DNA from: CAWIJK01 sp963836375
GTDB taxonomy: Bacteria > Actinomycetota > Acidimicrobiia > Acidimicrobiales > RAAP-2
NCBI GenBank assembly: GCA_963836375.1
Contig: CAWIJK010000004.1
Span: 558,001 to 622,000, forward strand
DNA length: 64,000 bases
Reading direction: 5' to 3'
A model generated the notes under the pieces. It saw nothing but the letters and a program-made list of their open reading frames with translations. It was not told the origin of the DNA and did not search any database. Positions 36,094 through 44,814 of the stretch are shown here, piece by piece. Made by a program: the position numbers and the translations under genes. Within the stretch, counting starts at the first letter, position 1, and the number at the start of each line of letters is the position of its first letter.

Positions 36094-37121
36094 TCAGGGA
36101 CTCCGGGCTGGTGTCGTAATCGACCGGACGTCTCCTGGTCCCGGAGAGCACGCAACCGTGCACGAGGCGATGCGCTCTCGTAGGCTCTCACTGCTACCAA
36201 AAGCACCGGATCGAAGGGGTTGCCGCTTCGTGTACGCCCCCTCGGCGTCGGCGCTTGGAATAGAGGAGAGAATCGTGGCCTCAAGATTCCGTACGCTGTC
36301 CTGCACGTTCGCTTCAACGTTGAGGTAGTCGATGGCTGCGGGCAGGGTGAACGGAGACGAAAACAGTCGTTCGGGTAGTTGAAGCGGCTGGATGAGCGTT
36401 GTCGCGAGGGCTTCCACATACGGGGGTACGGCAGAGACTTGATCAAAACCTCGAAGCGATCTGGGAAGGGAGAGCGCCCACTCGTCCTGGGAGAGACCAA
36501 ATAGAGTCACACTGGCAGTCGGCGGTTCCATACGCAGCATCGGCACGATGTCTTCGCGGATCCTGCGTAGATCCGGCATGTGACCGAGAATCTCCAACCG
36601 AGTCGCTTGTGGGTCCTGCTTATCGAAAGGGCCTACTCCCGTCATGGCTCGCACTTCTGCGAGGCGTTGAATCAAGCCAACAATGAACTTGGCACGCTCG
36701 ACATTCTCTGACAGGTACAGACCCAGGACCGTGAGGCGAACCTCGGAGTCCATAGGTGGTGGCATTTGATTACTGAACCACACGGCGCCGTATCGGGGCG
36801 GCCTAGGCCGGTCCCAACTGGGAAGCTTGGAAATGACGCGAGGACTTCCGCAGCATCATGCCCAACTCTGCTCACTCCTTCCTCAATGTAGTAGTAGCTC
36901 GGGGCCGCGGTCTCTGACCGACCCTCCGAGGGGCTTTCTGAGAGCTGGACTCGTGCGACCAAGTTAAGAAGAGTCGTTTGAGCGGCTGTCGGAGAAGCCA
37001 GAAGAGCTCCGGCTATTGAAGGCTCATTATTCAACTCGTTATCCGTTGACACGCTAACGACTCCAACCTCGAACCCCTGCTCTTGAGGCGAGCGCAGGCC
37101 GAGGATGGAGGAAATGGACAC
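36094..37121 (-). pseudogene. hypothetical gene split by a frameshift
   Basis: Two overlapping minus-strand frames look like parts of one protein. The 5' part (from GTG 37121) reads through SYYYIEEGVSRVGHDAAEVL; the 3' part resumes in another frame with PPRYGAVWFSNQMPPPMDSE, VRLTVLGLYLSENVERAKFI. The switch must lie between about 36866 and 36673. The last 40 residues before the stop at 36094 look non-coding. No known domain. Could also be two separate small genes, or a sequencing error. Confidence 0.4.
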
Positions 37122-37207
37122 CCACGACCGGCGCTCACCCCAATGCCGACAAGCGAATCAGAGCCCCACTCTCTGGATCATTAGACCTTGCCCTAAGGCT
37201 ACAGTAA

Positions 37208-37831
37208 TCATCCCGCTGGGCCGAAGTACATTACGAGGGTCACGCTGTACGCATTCCAGAAACCGACCGGTAGATTGCTGTTCTCACCCGGGTCAATGAT
37301 GGTCACAGCTCCTGCGTTCGGCGACTGCCCAATCTCACGCCCACCCGAGTAATTGATACTCATCGTAGTAAGGGTGAGAGAATCCGCAGCAGGTTCAGCG
37401 TCGAACATCAAAGGCTCTGGTTCAACGGTTATCGTCAATTGAAGCGGATACTCGACATCCTCCCCTTCCAACGGACTCCATCCGGTAGAAAATGCCGGCG
37501 ATGGATCAGCCTCCGCCGAGAGCAGGTCCCACACTCCGTTGCTACTCCACGCGGAACACGGACCGCTAAACACTTCTGGCGTATAGCGAGTCACGCTAGG
37601 CCGCTGTCCATCGGGAAGGGGAGGGCCGATCGGCACTTCATACGGCTGTCGGGCCGTATAGGTCAACGTTCCAGCCATAGTCCAGCCGACCGGTCCGTAC
37701 ACCCCCCCCGCATGGGTATCTACTTGGCCAATCAGCTCAAACCGGCAGTTCGGTGCCCGGTTCCCGTCACCTGGTGGATACTCCTGCGTAATCCGACGAC
37801 AGGTTGCAACCATTTCCCCGAACCAACCCAT
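37208..37831 (-). CDS. hypothetical protein, probably beta-rich
   Basis: 207 aa from the ATG at 37831 (GGAGGG six bases upstream), in preference to one at 37858. Contains a Cys near each third (MVATCRRITQEYPPGDGNRA, NCRFELIGQVDTHAGG, GPCSAWSSNGVWDLLSAEAD) and alternating beta-strand-like segments (YPLQLTITVEPEPLMF, LTLTTMSINYSGG). No signal peptide or membrane segment. It lies 86 bases before the frameshifted gene on the same strand. Not recognised. Confidence 0.55.
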   Translation of the reverse strand: MGWFGEMVATCRRITQEYPPGDGNRAPNCRFELIGQVDTHAGGVYGPVGWTMAGTLTYTARQPYEVPIGPPLPDGQRPSVTRYTPEVFSGPCSAWSSNGVWDLLSAEADPSPAFSTGWSPLEGEDVEYPLQLTITVEPEPLMFDAEPAADSLTLTTMSINYSGGREIGQSPNAGAVTIIDPGENSNLPVGFWNAYSVTLVMYFGPAG

Positions 37832-38000
37832 GTATGTCCCTCCCTTATGCGGGCACAAGTGGCTTAGGGCACACTACCTGGATAGGGACCTGTTTTGGTA
37901 GTGCCAGCGACCGAATCGAACGGCGCAAGGCTCATGTAGGAGATGTTTCGGGCATGGAGCCGAAGCGGTGGTCCTCAATTCCTCGACCCAGATGTGGATT

Positions 38001-38021
38001 CTTTGGGTTATCAGCCCGAAG
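38001..38021 (+). repeat. intergenic hairpin repeat 11, tRNA-Ile anticodon-arm-like
   Basis: CTTTGGG-TTATCAG-CCCGAAG. On the minus strand the 7-base loop is CTGATAA, the tRNA-Ile(GAT) anticodon loop, on a mostly paired 7-bp stem. No complete tRNA around it. Confidence 0.5.
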
Positions 38022-38137
38022 GACGTGTAGCCACCCCGGCCACGCGTCTTTTGGTTGCGAATACAAAACAGTAATCGACGTATTAGAAAGTGAAGTCTGG
38101 TTTGGTGGGTTGTTCGATCTGAAATTCTGCGCAAGGC

Positions 38138-38578
38138 TCAGGCAGTAGGAGTGTCCATTTCGACGATGACAACGGTGAGGCCTTCATGGGCCAGCGCTGT
38201 TTCAAGCTGGGGAGACGACGTTGTCAGATACACGTCAGCTCCGAGAAACGTTGCCGCAGCAAGGGCCTCGCGGGCCAGCAGGTTGAGTGTTGGATGAAAC
38301 TCGATTTGTTGGCCCATAATCGGCACAAGATCCCGCAAGCTCAGCAATGAGATCGAACTGGGAAGCTCCAGGAGGCGTTGCTCTGCGGCTAATCGTTCAC
38401 GCCCCGAGAGCCCCTCGAACGGGCGAGACAACACGCCAGACGTCACCGATCGGAAATATGCCTGACACAGGCGAAAGTACCAAAGTCCAGTGGTATACAA
38501 GTCGGTGTCGTTGAACTCATCAATGTCCCTGCCGCGTAATACCAGGCTAAGGCACTGATCATCTAGGACCGCTGTCAC
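38138..38578 (-). CDS. PIN-like domain protein (second gene of a pair)
   Basis: 146 aa. Pattern VLDDQCLSLVLRG...TTGLWYFRLCQAYF...LSLRDLVPIMGQQIEF...LNLLAREALAAATFLGADVYLTT. This recalls an actinobacterial PIN-like family with an early Asp pair and a late Gly-Ala-Asp strand, but the acidic quartet is not fully clear. Its start overlaps the stop of the upstream gene by four bases (ATGA), the layout of toxin-antitoxin operons, though the partner is large for an antitoxin. Possible RNase; moderate certainty on fold only. Confidence 0.55.
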   Translation of the reverse strand: MTAVLDDQCLSLVLRGRDIDEFNDTDLYTTGLWYFRLCQAYFRSVTSGVLSRPFEGLSGRERLAAEQRLLELPSSISLLSLRDLVPIMGQQIEFHPTLNLLAREALAAATFLGADVYLTTSSPQLETALAHEGLTVVIVEMDTPTA

Positions 38579-39087
38579 ACGTTTGCAAGATCGGGGTCCC
38601 CAAACCCAGAACTCGCCTCGCTCCAGACTTCATCCGGGATCAGACCCAAGATGTGGGCTCGCATTTCTGATCTCACCTGGTCATCGTTGGCGTCCGGGCG
38701 CCCCGATTCCGACTCCGGCCCCAAAAGATGGCTAGAACTCTTCACAGCTTGTGAGGGCAACCGGTCGCCAAACGCCTCACGCATCTGTCTATCAAGGGCT
38801 CTGTTATCAGCGAGGAGCACTTTCAGCACTGTAAGAAATTCATCGCTCCAATTGGCCCTGATCCGCTCAACCAGTGAAGCAAGGGATTCCCCCACCGACG
38901 GTCGATACGCGTCCAGATCTCTGAGGTAACCATCTACCTCCGCCACCTGCTTGGCGACGATCTCAGAAAGGCGACGGATCTCTTGCAGCAGACTTCGCCC
39001 GAACTCAAATAGAGCTTCCACATCGGGGTCGAACGGGCCTCCCACCCCTGCGATCGATGTTCCAGAGGATTTCGACGCCTTAGGCAC
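38575..39087 (-). CDS. hypothetical helical protein (first gene of a pair with the PIN-like gene)
   Basis: 170 aa. Mostly helical and acidic, with a coiled-coil-like run (LFEFGRSLLQEIRRLSEIVA, KQVAEVDGYLRDLDAY) and a C-terminal EMRAHILGLIPDEVWSEASS. No HTH or other DNA-binding motif visible. Four-base overlap with the downstream PIN-like gene implies coupled translation, so the two products probably work together. Not recognised. Confidence 0.6.
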   Translation of the reverse strand: MPKASKSSGTSIAGVGGPFDPDVEALFEFGRSLLQEIRRLSEIVAKQVAEVDGYLRDLDAYRPSVGESLASLVERIRANWSDEFLTVLKVLLADNRALDRQMREAFGDRLPSQAVKSSSHLLGPESESGRPDANDDQVRSEMRAHILGLIPDEVWSEASSGFGDPDLANV

Positions 39088-39569
39088 TGTCCTAGTGTAT
39101 TCGCCCGAGCGATGGACCTCAACGCGAGATCTGCTGTACAGGTGTCCGCTGACCGGGCCCCGATAGTTGAGCCAGCTGATCAGCTCACGGGGACCCGGTC
39201 ACCGCCCCCACGCCGGAACCCAAACACCGGCTCCGCAGAGCTTCGGGGTTCTCAACCGAACGCCGCCTCCACCCGGTAGCACTTCGCGGGTTGAACCCGA
39301 AGGTGCGAGCCAACCTGTATCGCTTCGGGAGCCACTCCATATAGCTTCAAGCCGCGATCTAGCGAAACTCGCCTAGTCTTGAAGGACAGAGTTTGAATGC
39401 TCCCGAAAATGCTGACGCTCTCATCGAGCTATGTACCGAGGGGTAGGAGCAAACCAATTCCGGGCACGAGGATAGTTTGGCAGATACGCTTCTTCGATGG
39501 CGAGCGGACCTTCGATAATCCTCCTTTCTTTGAACCACTCTTACTTCCGGCGTTCAATCCGGAGAGCGA
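39088..39569. other. intergenic stretch with clustered hairpin-like sequences
   Basis: Between divergent genes. One good hairpin repeat (39282-39302) and two degenerate ones ending AACCCAAA (39218) and AACCGAA (39254), spaced 36 and 41 bases. No gene seen. Confidence 0.5.
39282..39302 (+). repeat. intergenic hairpin repeat 12
   Basis: CTTCGCGGG-TTGAA-CCCGAAG, with a two-base bulge in the left arm. Confidence 0.5.
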
Positions 39570-40526
39570 ATGTTGAATGCCATGGGTAAAGATGAATCTA
39601 TCCACAGTGGGGAATCCATGCTCGACATCGGTCCCCTGAAATGGCTGGCCATCATCCTTGTCACTGTGATTCTTGCCGCGATGCTGATCGCGTTCTTTAC
39701 CGTCACAGTATGCAATCAACAAATTACCGGGGCGGGGAAGACTGTCGAGGTATGTCGTCACCTTGAGGTGACCGATCCGCCGATCACGCTCGGGGGCCTC
39801 ATTCTTCTGATAGCCCTCGGAGCATTCTTTACGGAGGTATCGGGCTTCGGAATTTCACTCAAGCGGGATGTTCAGGGGGCTAAGGAGGTCGCCGAGAGCG
39901 CCTCCGAAGCCTCCCGTGCGGCCAAGATGGCTGCTGAACTGGCTGAAGAGACCGGGAGACAGGCCAAAATGGCCGCGTCTAGCGCTGAAGAGACGGCCCG
40001 CTTAGCCCAATCCTTGTCGCTTAAGCCTTCTCCCGCAGAGTCTACGGATGAAGAGGATCAGCATCGAATAGAAGAAGTGCGAATGTTGGCCGAAGAATAC
40101 AACGCGGTTCGCCAGTCGACGCGGGCCGGACCTGAGCGTACAGCAAAGATGACAGAGATTGTCTACCAAATGATTGCGCTGCTCAGTTTCGTTGGAGCTA
40201 GGAGGTTTCACACCTCTGATTATCTAAGCGCGGACAACCGGGGATTACGCCTTGCTGGTTACGCGTTTCTCTATGCGAATCCCGACCCAAGGCGAACGCA
40301 GGAGATTGCAGCTGCTGTTCTGGAGGAAGACAAGCCATTTGGACAATATTGGGGACTACGAACACTGAGACGGCAAGTTCAGATCGATCCAATGAGTCTT
40401 GACTTAAACACGAGGCGGCGTCTAATGGTGGAGCTAGCTCCCCAGTTCGGTCCTAAAACTGATCGATCCTACGAGCTTCAGGAGTTACTTAGAGAGACCG
40501 ACCCAGCGAAATCGTTAAATACTTGA
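39570..40526 (+). CDS. membrane-anchored coiled-coil protein with C-terminal helical domain
   Basis: 318 aa, ATG 39570 (GGAGAG close upstream). Two TM helices (WLAIILVTVILAAMLIAFFT; LGGLILLIALGAFFTEV) flank a short loop with two Cys. A coiled coil follows with heptads rich in AAKMAAELAEETGRQAKM. The C-terminal 130 residues read EEYNAVRQSTRAGPERTAKM...LSADNRGLRLAGYAFLYANP...PFGQYWGLRTLRRQ. I have seen this helical pattern at the ends of predicted bacterial defence or signalling proteins, but cannot name it. Stands alone between repeat-rich spacers. Confidence 0.7.
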   Translation: MLNAMGKDESIHSGESMLDIGPLKWLAIILVTVILAAMLIAFFTVTVCNQQITGAGKTVEVCRHLEVTDPPITLGGLILLIALGAFFTEVSGFGISLKRDVQGAKEVAESASEASRAAKMAAELAEETGRQAKMAASSAEETARLAQSLSLKPSPAESTDEEDQHRIEEVRMLAEEYNAVRQSTRAGPERTAKMTEIVYQMIALLSFVGARRFHTSDYLSADNRGLRLAGYAFLYANPDPRRTQEIAAAVLEEDKPFGQYWGLRTLRRQVQIDPMSLDLNTRRRLMVELAPQFGPKTDRSYELQELLRETDPAKSLNT

Positions 40527-40744
40527 CGTACCCGTCTTCTCCGTGATGCCTGAGGCTAGATCGTTTCCGCCTTCACCGACAGCGCGATCTATCCCGACTC
40601 GTCCGCCGTCTTCGTTCCCAGCACTTCTCCCACGGGCGGCGGAGCCGGGCTCGAGATCGTCCAGTGTCGATGACTAGCTCGGCCTCGAAGGCATCCTCGA
40701 CAAAGAACACCCTCGCCTCCAACTGCGAGAGGTGTCGACGATCG

Positions 40745-40763
40745 TCGGGTGCGCAACCCGAAG
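40745..40763 (+). repeat. intergenic hairpin repeat 13
   Basis: TCGGGT-GCGCA-ACCCGAAG. Confidence 0.6.
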
Positions 40764-40970
40764 GTCTGCAGCTCCTTCCCCAGACCGGCTTTCACTCGAC
40801 CACCAGCTCAGTGTCCGGATGCATCCCTATTAGACAGCCTCTCGACACAACATCCCATGGGCCATCCCATGGAGTCGAAGGGGTTCTTGTAATCGGCCCA
40901 AGTCGAGATGCAACAGCGTGACCTGGGACTTGGGGTGACGGGCGATTACATCGACACACCGCAGAGACGA

Positions 40971-40996
40971 CCTTCATCGGGTTGGGGACCCGAAGG
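40971..40996 (+). repeat. intergenic hairpin repeat 14
   Basis: CCTTC-ATC-GGGT-TGGGG-ACCC-GAAGG: outer and inner stems pair perfectly, separated by a three-base bulge on the left. Confidence 0.6.
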
Positions 40997-41081
40997 TTCG
41001 CGCTGGACGGCTGCAAGCAGGGACCGTTGCGAAACCACGGTCTAATTGGCGGCGGACGTTCGATGTCGGCGGAAAGCCGAC

Positions 41082-42365
41082 CTATGTCCTATCAGCCGAA
41101 CTACGCGGGACAAGTGCCGGCATGGTGGTGGGCATGCGGTCGAAGCCTCTCTCGTCGTACCAGAGGGTGATCACCCTCCCCGCTATCACCCAGACGACGA
41201 GTCCGATTGCTGTCAGAGCGAGAGCTCGGTCAAGCCCGGCGTCTCCGGCAGCGTTGAAGTACAAGATGGCCCGGACAGCGGCGACAATTTGGCGCAGCGG
41301 CTCGAAGTTGGCCACGAACCGAAAGAATCCACCGAGGGCCTGGACGGGGATGGTCCCACCAGACGAGGCCAACCCGAGGTAGACGAAGGCGAGGAGCGCG
41401 AGGAGTTGCCCGAGCGATCCCAAGGCGGCGAAGAACACAAGAGTGCCGGCAGCGATAGTGACGGCGGCGAACCAGGCGTACATCCACAGCTCGAACCAAT
41501 GCGGGGCGTCCATGCGCAGGATTCCGGCGGCAACGAGCACGAGTGCTCCGGTGGTGAGGAGGGTGAGTGGAATCGCTATGAGCCATTTGGTAAGCAGGGT
41601 CTGCCACCGGCCAACCCGCTGCAGCGACTTCTGCTCCCACCGCGGACCAATCTCTTTGATCGCGAAGCCGAGATCGAAGTCGATGAACGAATTGATCAGG
41701 ACAGCGCCCAGAAATCCGCACATCATGGTGAGCAGACCAAAGTAGAAGGCGCTCAAGCCCAGGCCAGCGTGAGACGGAATCGGTCGATACGTCTGTATCG
41801 TGGTGCTGACAGGGTCTGCGAGGAGGGCTCGTGGCGTCGTTGAAGACGGCGCCTCTGCTTCGAGATGGTGCCCGATGTTCTGGGAAACCGAGGCGATGGC
41901 CGGCTCGAGGACTCCCTCTGCCAAGCTCACCCCGATCGAACCGGCGCGGATGTTCGTCAGCAATTCTATTGAGGGGAGAGGCGACGAATCATGACCTTTG
42001 GTGAGGTCGAGGATCGATGACGTGAAGCTCGCTGGAATGACGACGGTGGCGTAGGCGGCACCCTTGTCCATCTGGTCGTGGGCACTAGTGAGGGATTCGG
42101 CGGTGATGGCTAATCGGGAAGTGATCTGCGAGTTTCCGGTCAGGCCCTCCACAACCTGATGACCGACATCGACGCTTCCCGTCGGGGTGGTGGCTCCGGC
42201 GTCCTGATTGACGAGGGCGACGGGAAGGCCGCTGAGGTGTGAGCTCGGGTCGACGATCGAGCCGAAATAGAGCAGGGTCATCAAGCCCACGACCAAGGTG
42301 GCGAGGGCCATCAACTGTGCCAGCGTGCGGCGGCTCGTCAGGAGCGTCTTCTCTGCATTCTGCAC
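41082..42365 (-). CDS. DUF3533-like membrane protein
   Basis: 427 aa from the GTG at 42365 (AAAGGAGCACGGA upstream). N-terminal TM (TLAQLMALATLVVGLMTLLY) followed by LPVALVNQDAGATTPTGSV and a 150-aa extracytoplasmic domain. Then five or so TM helices (LSAFYFGLLTMMCGFLGAVL, LAIPLTLLTTGALVLVAAGI region, FFAALGSLGQLLALLAFVYL, and others). This topology and the N-Q-D-x-G motif are those of YhgE/Pip-like and DUF3533 proteins, ABC-2-related membrane proteins implicated in export or envelope stress. Substrate unknown. Its end approaches the CoA-transferase gene's tail on the same strand. Confidence 0.8.
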   Translation of the reverse strand: MQNAEKTLLTSRRTLAQLMALATLVVGLMTLLYFGSIVDPSSHLSGLPVALVNQDAGATTPTGSVDVGHQVVEGLTGNSQITSRLAITAESLTSAHDQMDKGAAYATVVIPASFTSSILDLTKGHDSSPLPSIELLTNIRAGSIGVSLAEGVLEPAIASVSQNIGHHLEAEAPSSTTPRALLADPVSTTIQTYRPIPSHAGLGLSAFYFGLLTMMCGFLGAVLINSFIDFDLGFAIKEIGPRWEQKSLQRVGRWQTLLTKWLIAIPLTLLTTGALVLVAAGILRMDAPHWFELWMYAWFAAVTIAAGTLVFFAALGSLGQLLALLAFVYLGLASSGGTIPVQALGGFFRFVANFEPLRQIVAAVRAILYFNAAGDAGLDRALALTAIGLVVWVIAGRVITLWYDERGFDRMPTTMPALVPRSSADRT

Positions 42366-42466
42366 TCCGTGCTCCTTTCGTCGACCTGGGTGGCAGATCC
42401 CGAGTGGTCCACCCTGAGCGGGCCACTCAGAGTTGCCAGTTCGACCGATCGCGGTTCGTGCCCGCG

Positions 42467-43930
42467 TCAGGTGAGCCATTGGGGCTGGCTCGAACCGCGT
42501 GGGACGAGGATCGGGTCCGGCCATCTCGCTGGGGAGTGGGAGAATCGCACCGGCGGGGCGAGCATGTGGACGTCGCCCAGCGGACTCGGCGCGTCGTAGG
42601 CGAGCGGCTCGCGCAGGTTGTGGTCGTCGTCACAGCCGGCGAGGGCCGGGTCGACGAGCCCGAGCGAGCCGTACCACATGGCGGTCCTCGTTAGACTGAC
42701 TGTGATGCGCCACGAGCCGCCCTCGGTCGCGCGTTTGACCAGGGCCGCGCTGGCGCCGATGGCACCCATGTAGCCGGTGATGTAATCGTTGATGAGGCCG
42801 GTGACGGGAAGTCGAGGTTCCATACCTGATCCTTCGATTGTCATAATCCCCGATGCGGCCGACCCGTTCATGTCGAATCCACCTCGCTCCGCCCACGGTC
42901 CCTGCGGGCCGTAGCAGTTGAGCGAGACGAACACGATCCCGGGAAAGCGGTCGGCGAGGTCTCGCGGATTGAGGCCGTGCTTTTCGAGAGTTCCCTTGCG
43001 GTAGTTGTCCACCACTACGTGGGTATCGGCGAGGAGCCGTCCGACTTGCTCCTTCCCCGAGGGCTTGTCGAGGTCGAGGTACGCGCTTCGTGACCCGACG
43101 TTGGCCTGGTCGTAGATGAAGTCGTGCTCGTAGTCATTGGGACGAGTGGCCCCGAGCACGTCGGCCCCCTGCTCGGCAAGCGTCCGGCCAACGATCGGGC
43201 CGGCAACGGCATGGGTGAACGAGAGCACCCGAATGCCCTCGAAGGGCCGGGCCGCCGCTTCGAAAGTCCTGACCGGGGCGTCGCCGATTTGCTCGATCCC
43301 GATGACCGGTTGGCTCGCCAGAAGGGCCCCCTGTTCGTGAGCGAGCCACTCGGATCCGGTACGGATCACGCTGATGGGGAGCCCCACCGCGCTCGCGGCC
43401 TCTTCGAGTTCGAACCCATCCCTGGTGGCGACGACCTCAGCGACCCGGGCAGGGTCCGGTGGCACGTCCAAGAAGCGACACCACTGGGCGACTTGGTGGG
43501 GGTAAACGGCTGAGGCCATGACCCATCGCCCGTCTCGGCTTTGGTAGGGGACCAGGGTGAAGGGGTTGTCCAACACCAGGGGATAGGGCGCAGGTTCGCC
43601 GTTGATTGTCGGATGCCAGAAGGCGTCAGGGTTGATGCCATGGACCGCCTGGCGGAGGTCCAGCGCGAGTTCTTGGGCGGGACCCCCTCGCTGCCGGTGA
43701 ACGGCGGCGGCGGCGACCGCAGCCGCCATGACGGGTATGCCGATGCACGCGCCGAGTCGGTGCGCTGCCGGGACGATCGGGTCCTGCCCGGTGAAGGATA
43801 CGGAGGCCACCGCACTCGCTCTCGACACCCCGACTTCTGCCAGCAGGTCGTCGAGGGCCGGCAGGGGGTTGAAGTCTGGCCGACCTGGTTCGGGCGCTGG
43901 CACGGAGGTGCCGGTGTCTTGTGGTCTCAT
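42467..43930 (-). CDS. CaiB/BaiF family III CoA-transferase
   Basis: 487 aa from the ATG at 43930 (AAGGAG nine bases upstream). The family III fold is visible in RPFEGIRVLSFTHAVAGPIV, GRTLAEQGADVLGATRPNDY, then SRSAYLDLDKPSGKEQVGRL and VVVDNYRKGTLEKHGLNPRD, and FVSLNCYGPQGPWAERGGFD. In family III enzymes an Asp forms the acyl-CoA anhydride; here the D in YLDLDKPSGKE is the place to look. An extra 200-residue N-terminal part resembles a degenerate second CoA-transferase half. It is preceded by a strong promoter and divergent from a TetR gene, which probably controls it. Confidence 0.88.
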   Translation of the reverse strand: MRPQDTGTSVPAPEPGRPDFNPLPALDDLLAEVGVSRASAVASVSFTGQDPIVPAAHRLGACIGIPVMAAAVAAAAVHRQRGGPAQELALDLRQAVHGINPDAFWHPTINGEPAPYPLVLDNPFTLVPYQSRDGRWVMASAVYPHQVAQWCRFLDVPPDPARVAEVVATRDGFELEEAASAVGLPISVIRTGSEWLAHEQGALLASQPVIGIEQIGDAPVRTFEAAARPFEGIRVLSFTHAVAGPIVGRTLAEQGADVLGATRPNDYEHDFIYDQANVGSRSAYLDLDKPSGKEQVGRLLADTHVVVDNYRKGTLEKHGLNPRDLADRFPGIVFVSLNCYGPQGPWAERGGFDMNGSAASGIMTIEGSGMEPRLPVTGLINDYITGYMGAIGASAALVKRATEGGSWRITVSLTRTAMWYGSLGLVDPALAGCDDDHNLREPLAYDAPSPLGDVHMLAPPVRFSHSPARWPDPILVPRGSSQPQWLT

Positions 43931-44046
43931 CGGGTGAGTCTCCTTGCCATCCAGCATCAGGCGCGCTCCCCGGTGATGCAGCGGGGGTGGTCTCGAGCGT
44001 CACGGGCCGCCGGTCGTCCATCGACGATAACGAAGGAATCTTCTGT

Positions 44047-44075
44047 TTATAAAGGATCGAGGCGCCCGCTGTCAA
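44047..44075 (-). promoter_or_regulatory. sigma70-type promoter of the CoA-transferase gene
   Basis: On the minus strand: TTGACA (44075-44070), 17-base spacer, TTATAA (44052-44047). Near-consensus and the strongest promoter seen in the window. Confidence 0.75.
44055..44064 (+). repeat. candidate TetR operator half-site 1
   Basis: GATCGAGGCG, between the -35 and -10 of the CoA-transferase promoter; identical to 44104-44113. Confidence 0.4.
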
Positions 44076-44103
44076 GAGTGAAGGTTCGTTTTCTTTGTGG
44101 TAC

Positions 44104-44121
44104 GATCGAGGCGTGCCTCGG
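44104..44121 (+). promoter_or_regulatory. candidate TetR operator 2 over its own start
   Basis: GATCGAGGCG repeats the sequence at 44055. It extends into the palindrome CGAGGC-GT-GCCTCG (44108-44121) that spans the tetR GTG. A TACGAT -10 (44101-44106) lies at its left edge. Confidence 0.45.
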
Positions 44122-44715
44122 ATCACGGATGAGCGACGCGAGGCCCGCCGCGAACAGGTGCTCGAAGCAGCTCGCGCCTGCCTCCAAGAGCACGGCCTCG
44201 AGGCCGTCTCGATGGAAATGATCATCGCCCGCTCCGGACTCTCGACCGGCGCCGTCTACGGCTACTTCAAGGGCAAGGACCAGATCATCAACGCCGTCGT
44301 CACCGAGGGGACCGCCGCAATGGCCGAGGACCTGGCCCCAGTCCTCACCAGCCCGAATGCGCCGCCGCTGCCCGAGCTCGTCGGACAGGTGCTGCAGACC
44401 GCGGTGAACTTCGGTCGGCACAAGAAGGGCGGTATCGATCGGCTCTTGGTGTCGCTCCACGGATGGAGCCACTCCCAGAGCGACCCCGAGCTCAAGAAGG
44501 CCACACGTGCCTCCTACTCGGGTCTGCGAACGCTGTTCGCCGATGCCGTGCGACGGGGGCAGGCAGCCGGGACGTTCGACGCGGCCGCTGACCCGAACGG
44601 CGTGGCGGAGCTGCTGACGTCGATCACCCTCGGCTTCGTTGCCCAGCGAGCGCTGACCGGATCAGCCGATGTGGCGGCCCACGTTGCCGCGCTCGGGGCG
44701 TTGACCAACACATGA
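44113..44715 (+). CDS. TetR/AcrR family regulator
   Basis: 200 aa. The GTG at 44113 gives the canonical start VPRITDERREARREQVLEAA; six further upstream codons are open but would lie in the promoter. HTH: LEAVSMEMIIARSGLSTGAV then YGYFKGKDQIINAVVTEG. The C-terminal ligand/dimer domain (PELVGQVLQTAVNFGRHKKG, LRTLFADAVRRGQAAGTFDA) is typical. Divergent from the CoA-transferase, with shared repeats in between, so it probably represses that gene and itself in response to an acyl-CoA or related ligand. Leaderless start. Confidence 0.92.
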   Translation: MPRITDERREARREQVLEAARACLQEHGLEAVSMEMIIARSGLSTGAVYGYFKGKDQIINAVVTEGTAAMAEDLAPVLTSPNAPPLPELVGQVLQTAVNFGRHKKGGIDRLLVSLHGWSHSQSDPELKKATRASYSGLRTLFADAVRRGQAAGTFDAAADPNGVAELLTSITLGFVAQRALTGSADVAAHVAALGALTNT

Positions 44716-44757
44716 TGGTCAACTGAAACGCGGGGTGAGCTGGCGATGTCCAACGAC

Positions 44758-44794
44758 GCGAAGGAAGGGCGGGGTGATCCCGCCCTTCCTTCGC
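44758..44794. terminator. bidirectional intrinsic terminator
   Basis: A 16-bp perfect stem (GCGAAGGAAGGGCGGG with its complement) and a 5-base loop between the convergent tetR and secreted-protein genes. Lacks a long T-tract, but position and stability argue for termination in both directions. Confidence 0.75.
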
Positions 44795-44814
44795 TTATCC
44801 AATGACAATGCTTT

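Larger units (their letters stand above)
40527..41081. other. intergenic stretch with two hairpin repeats
   Basis: No gene recognised. Besides the two hairpins, TATCAGCCGAACTACGCGG near 41090 is loosely tRNA D-arm-like and reaches into the end of the next gene. Confidence 0.5.
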
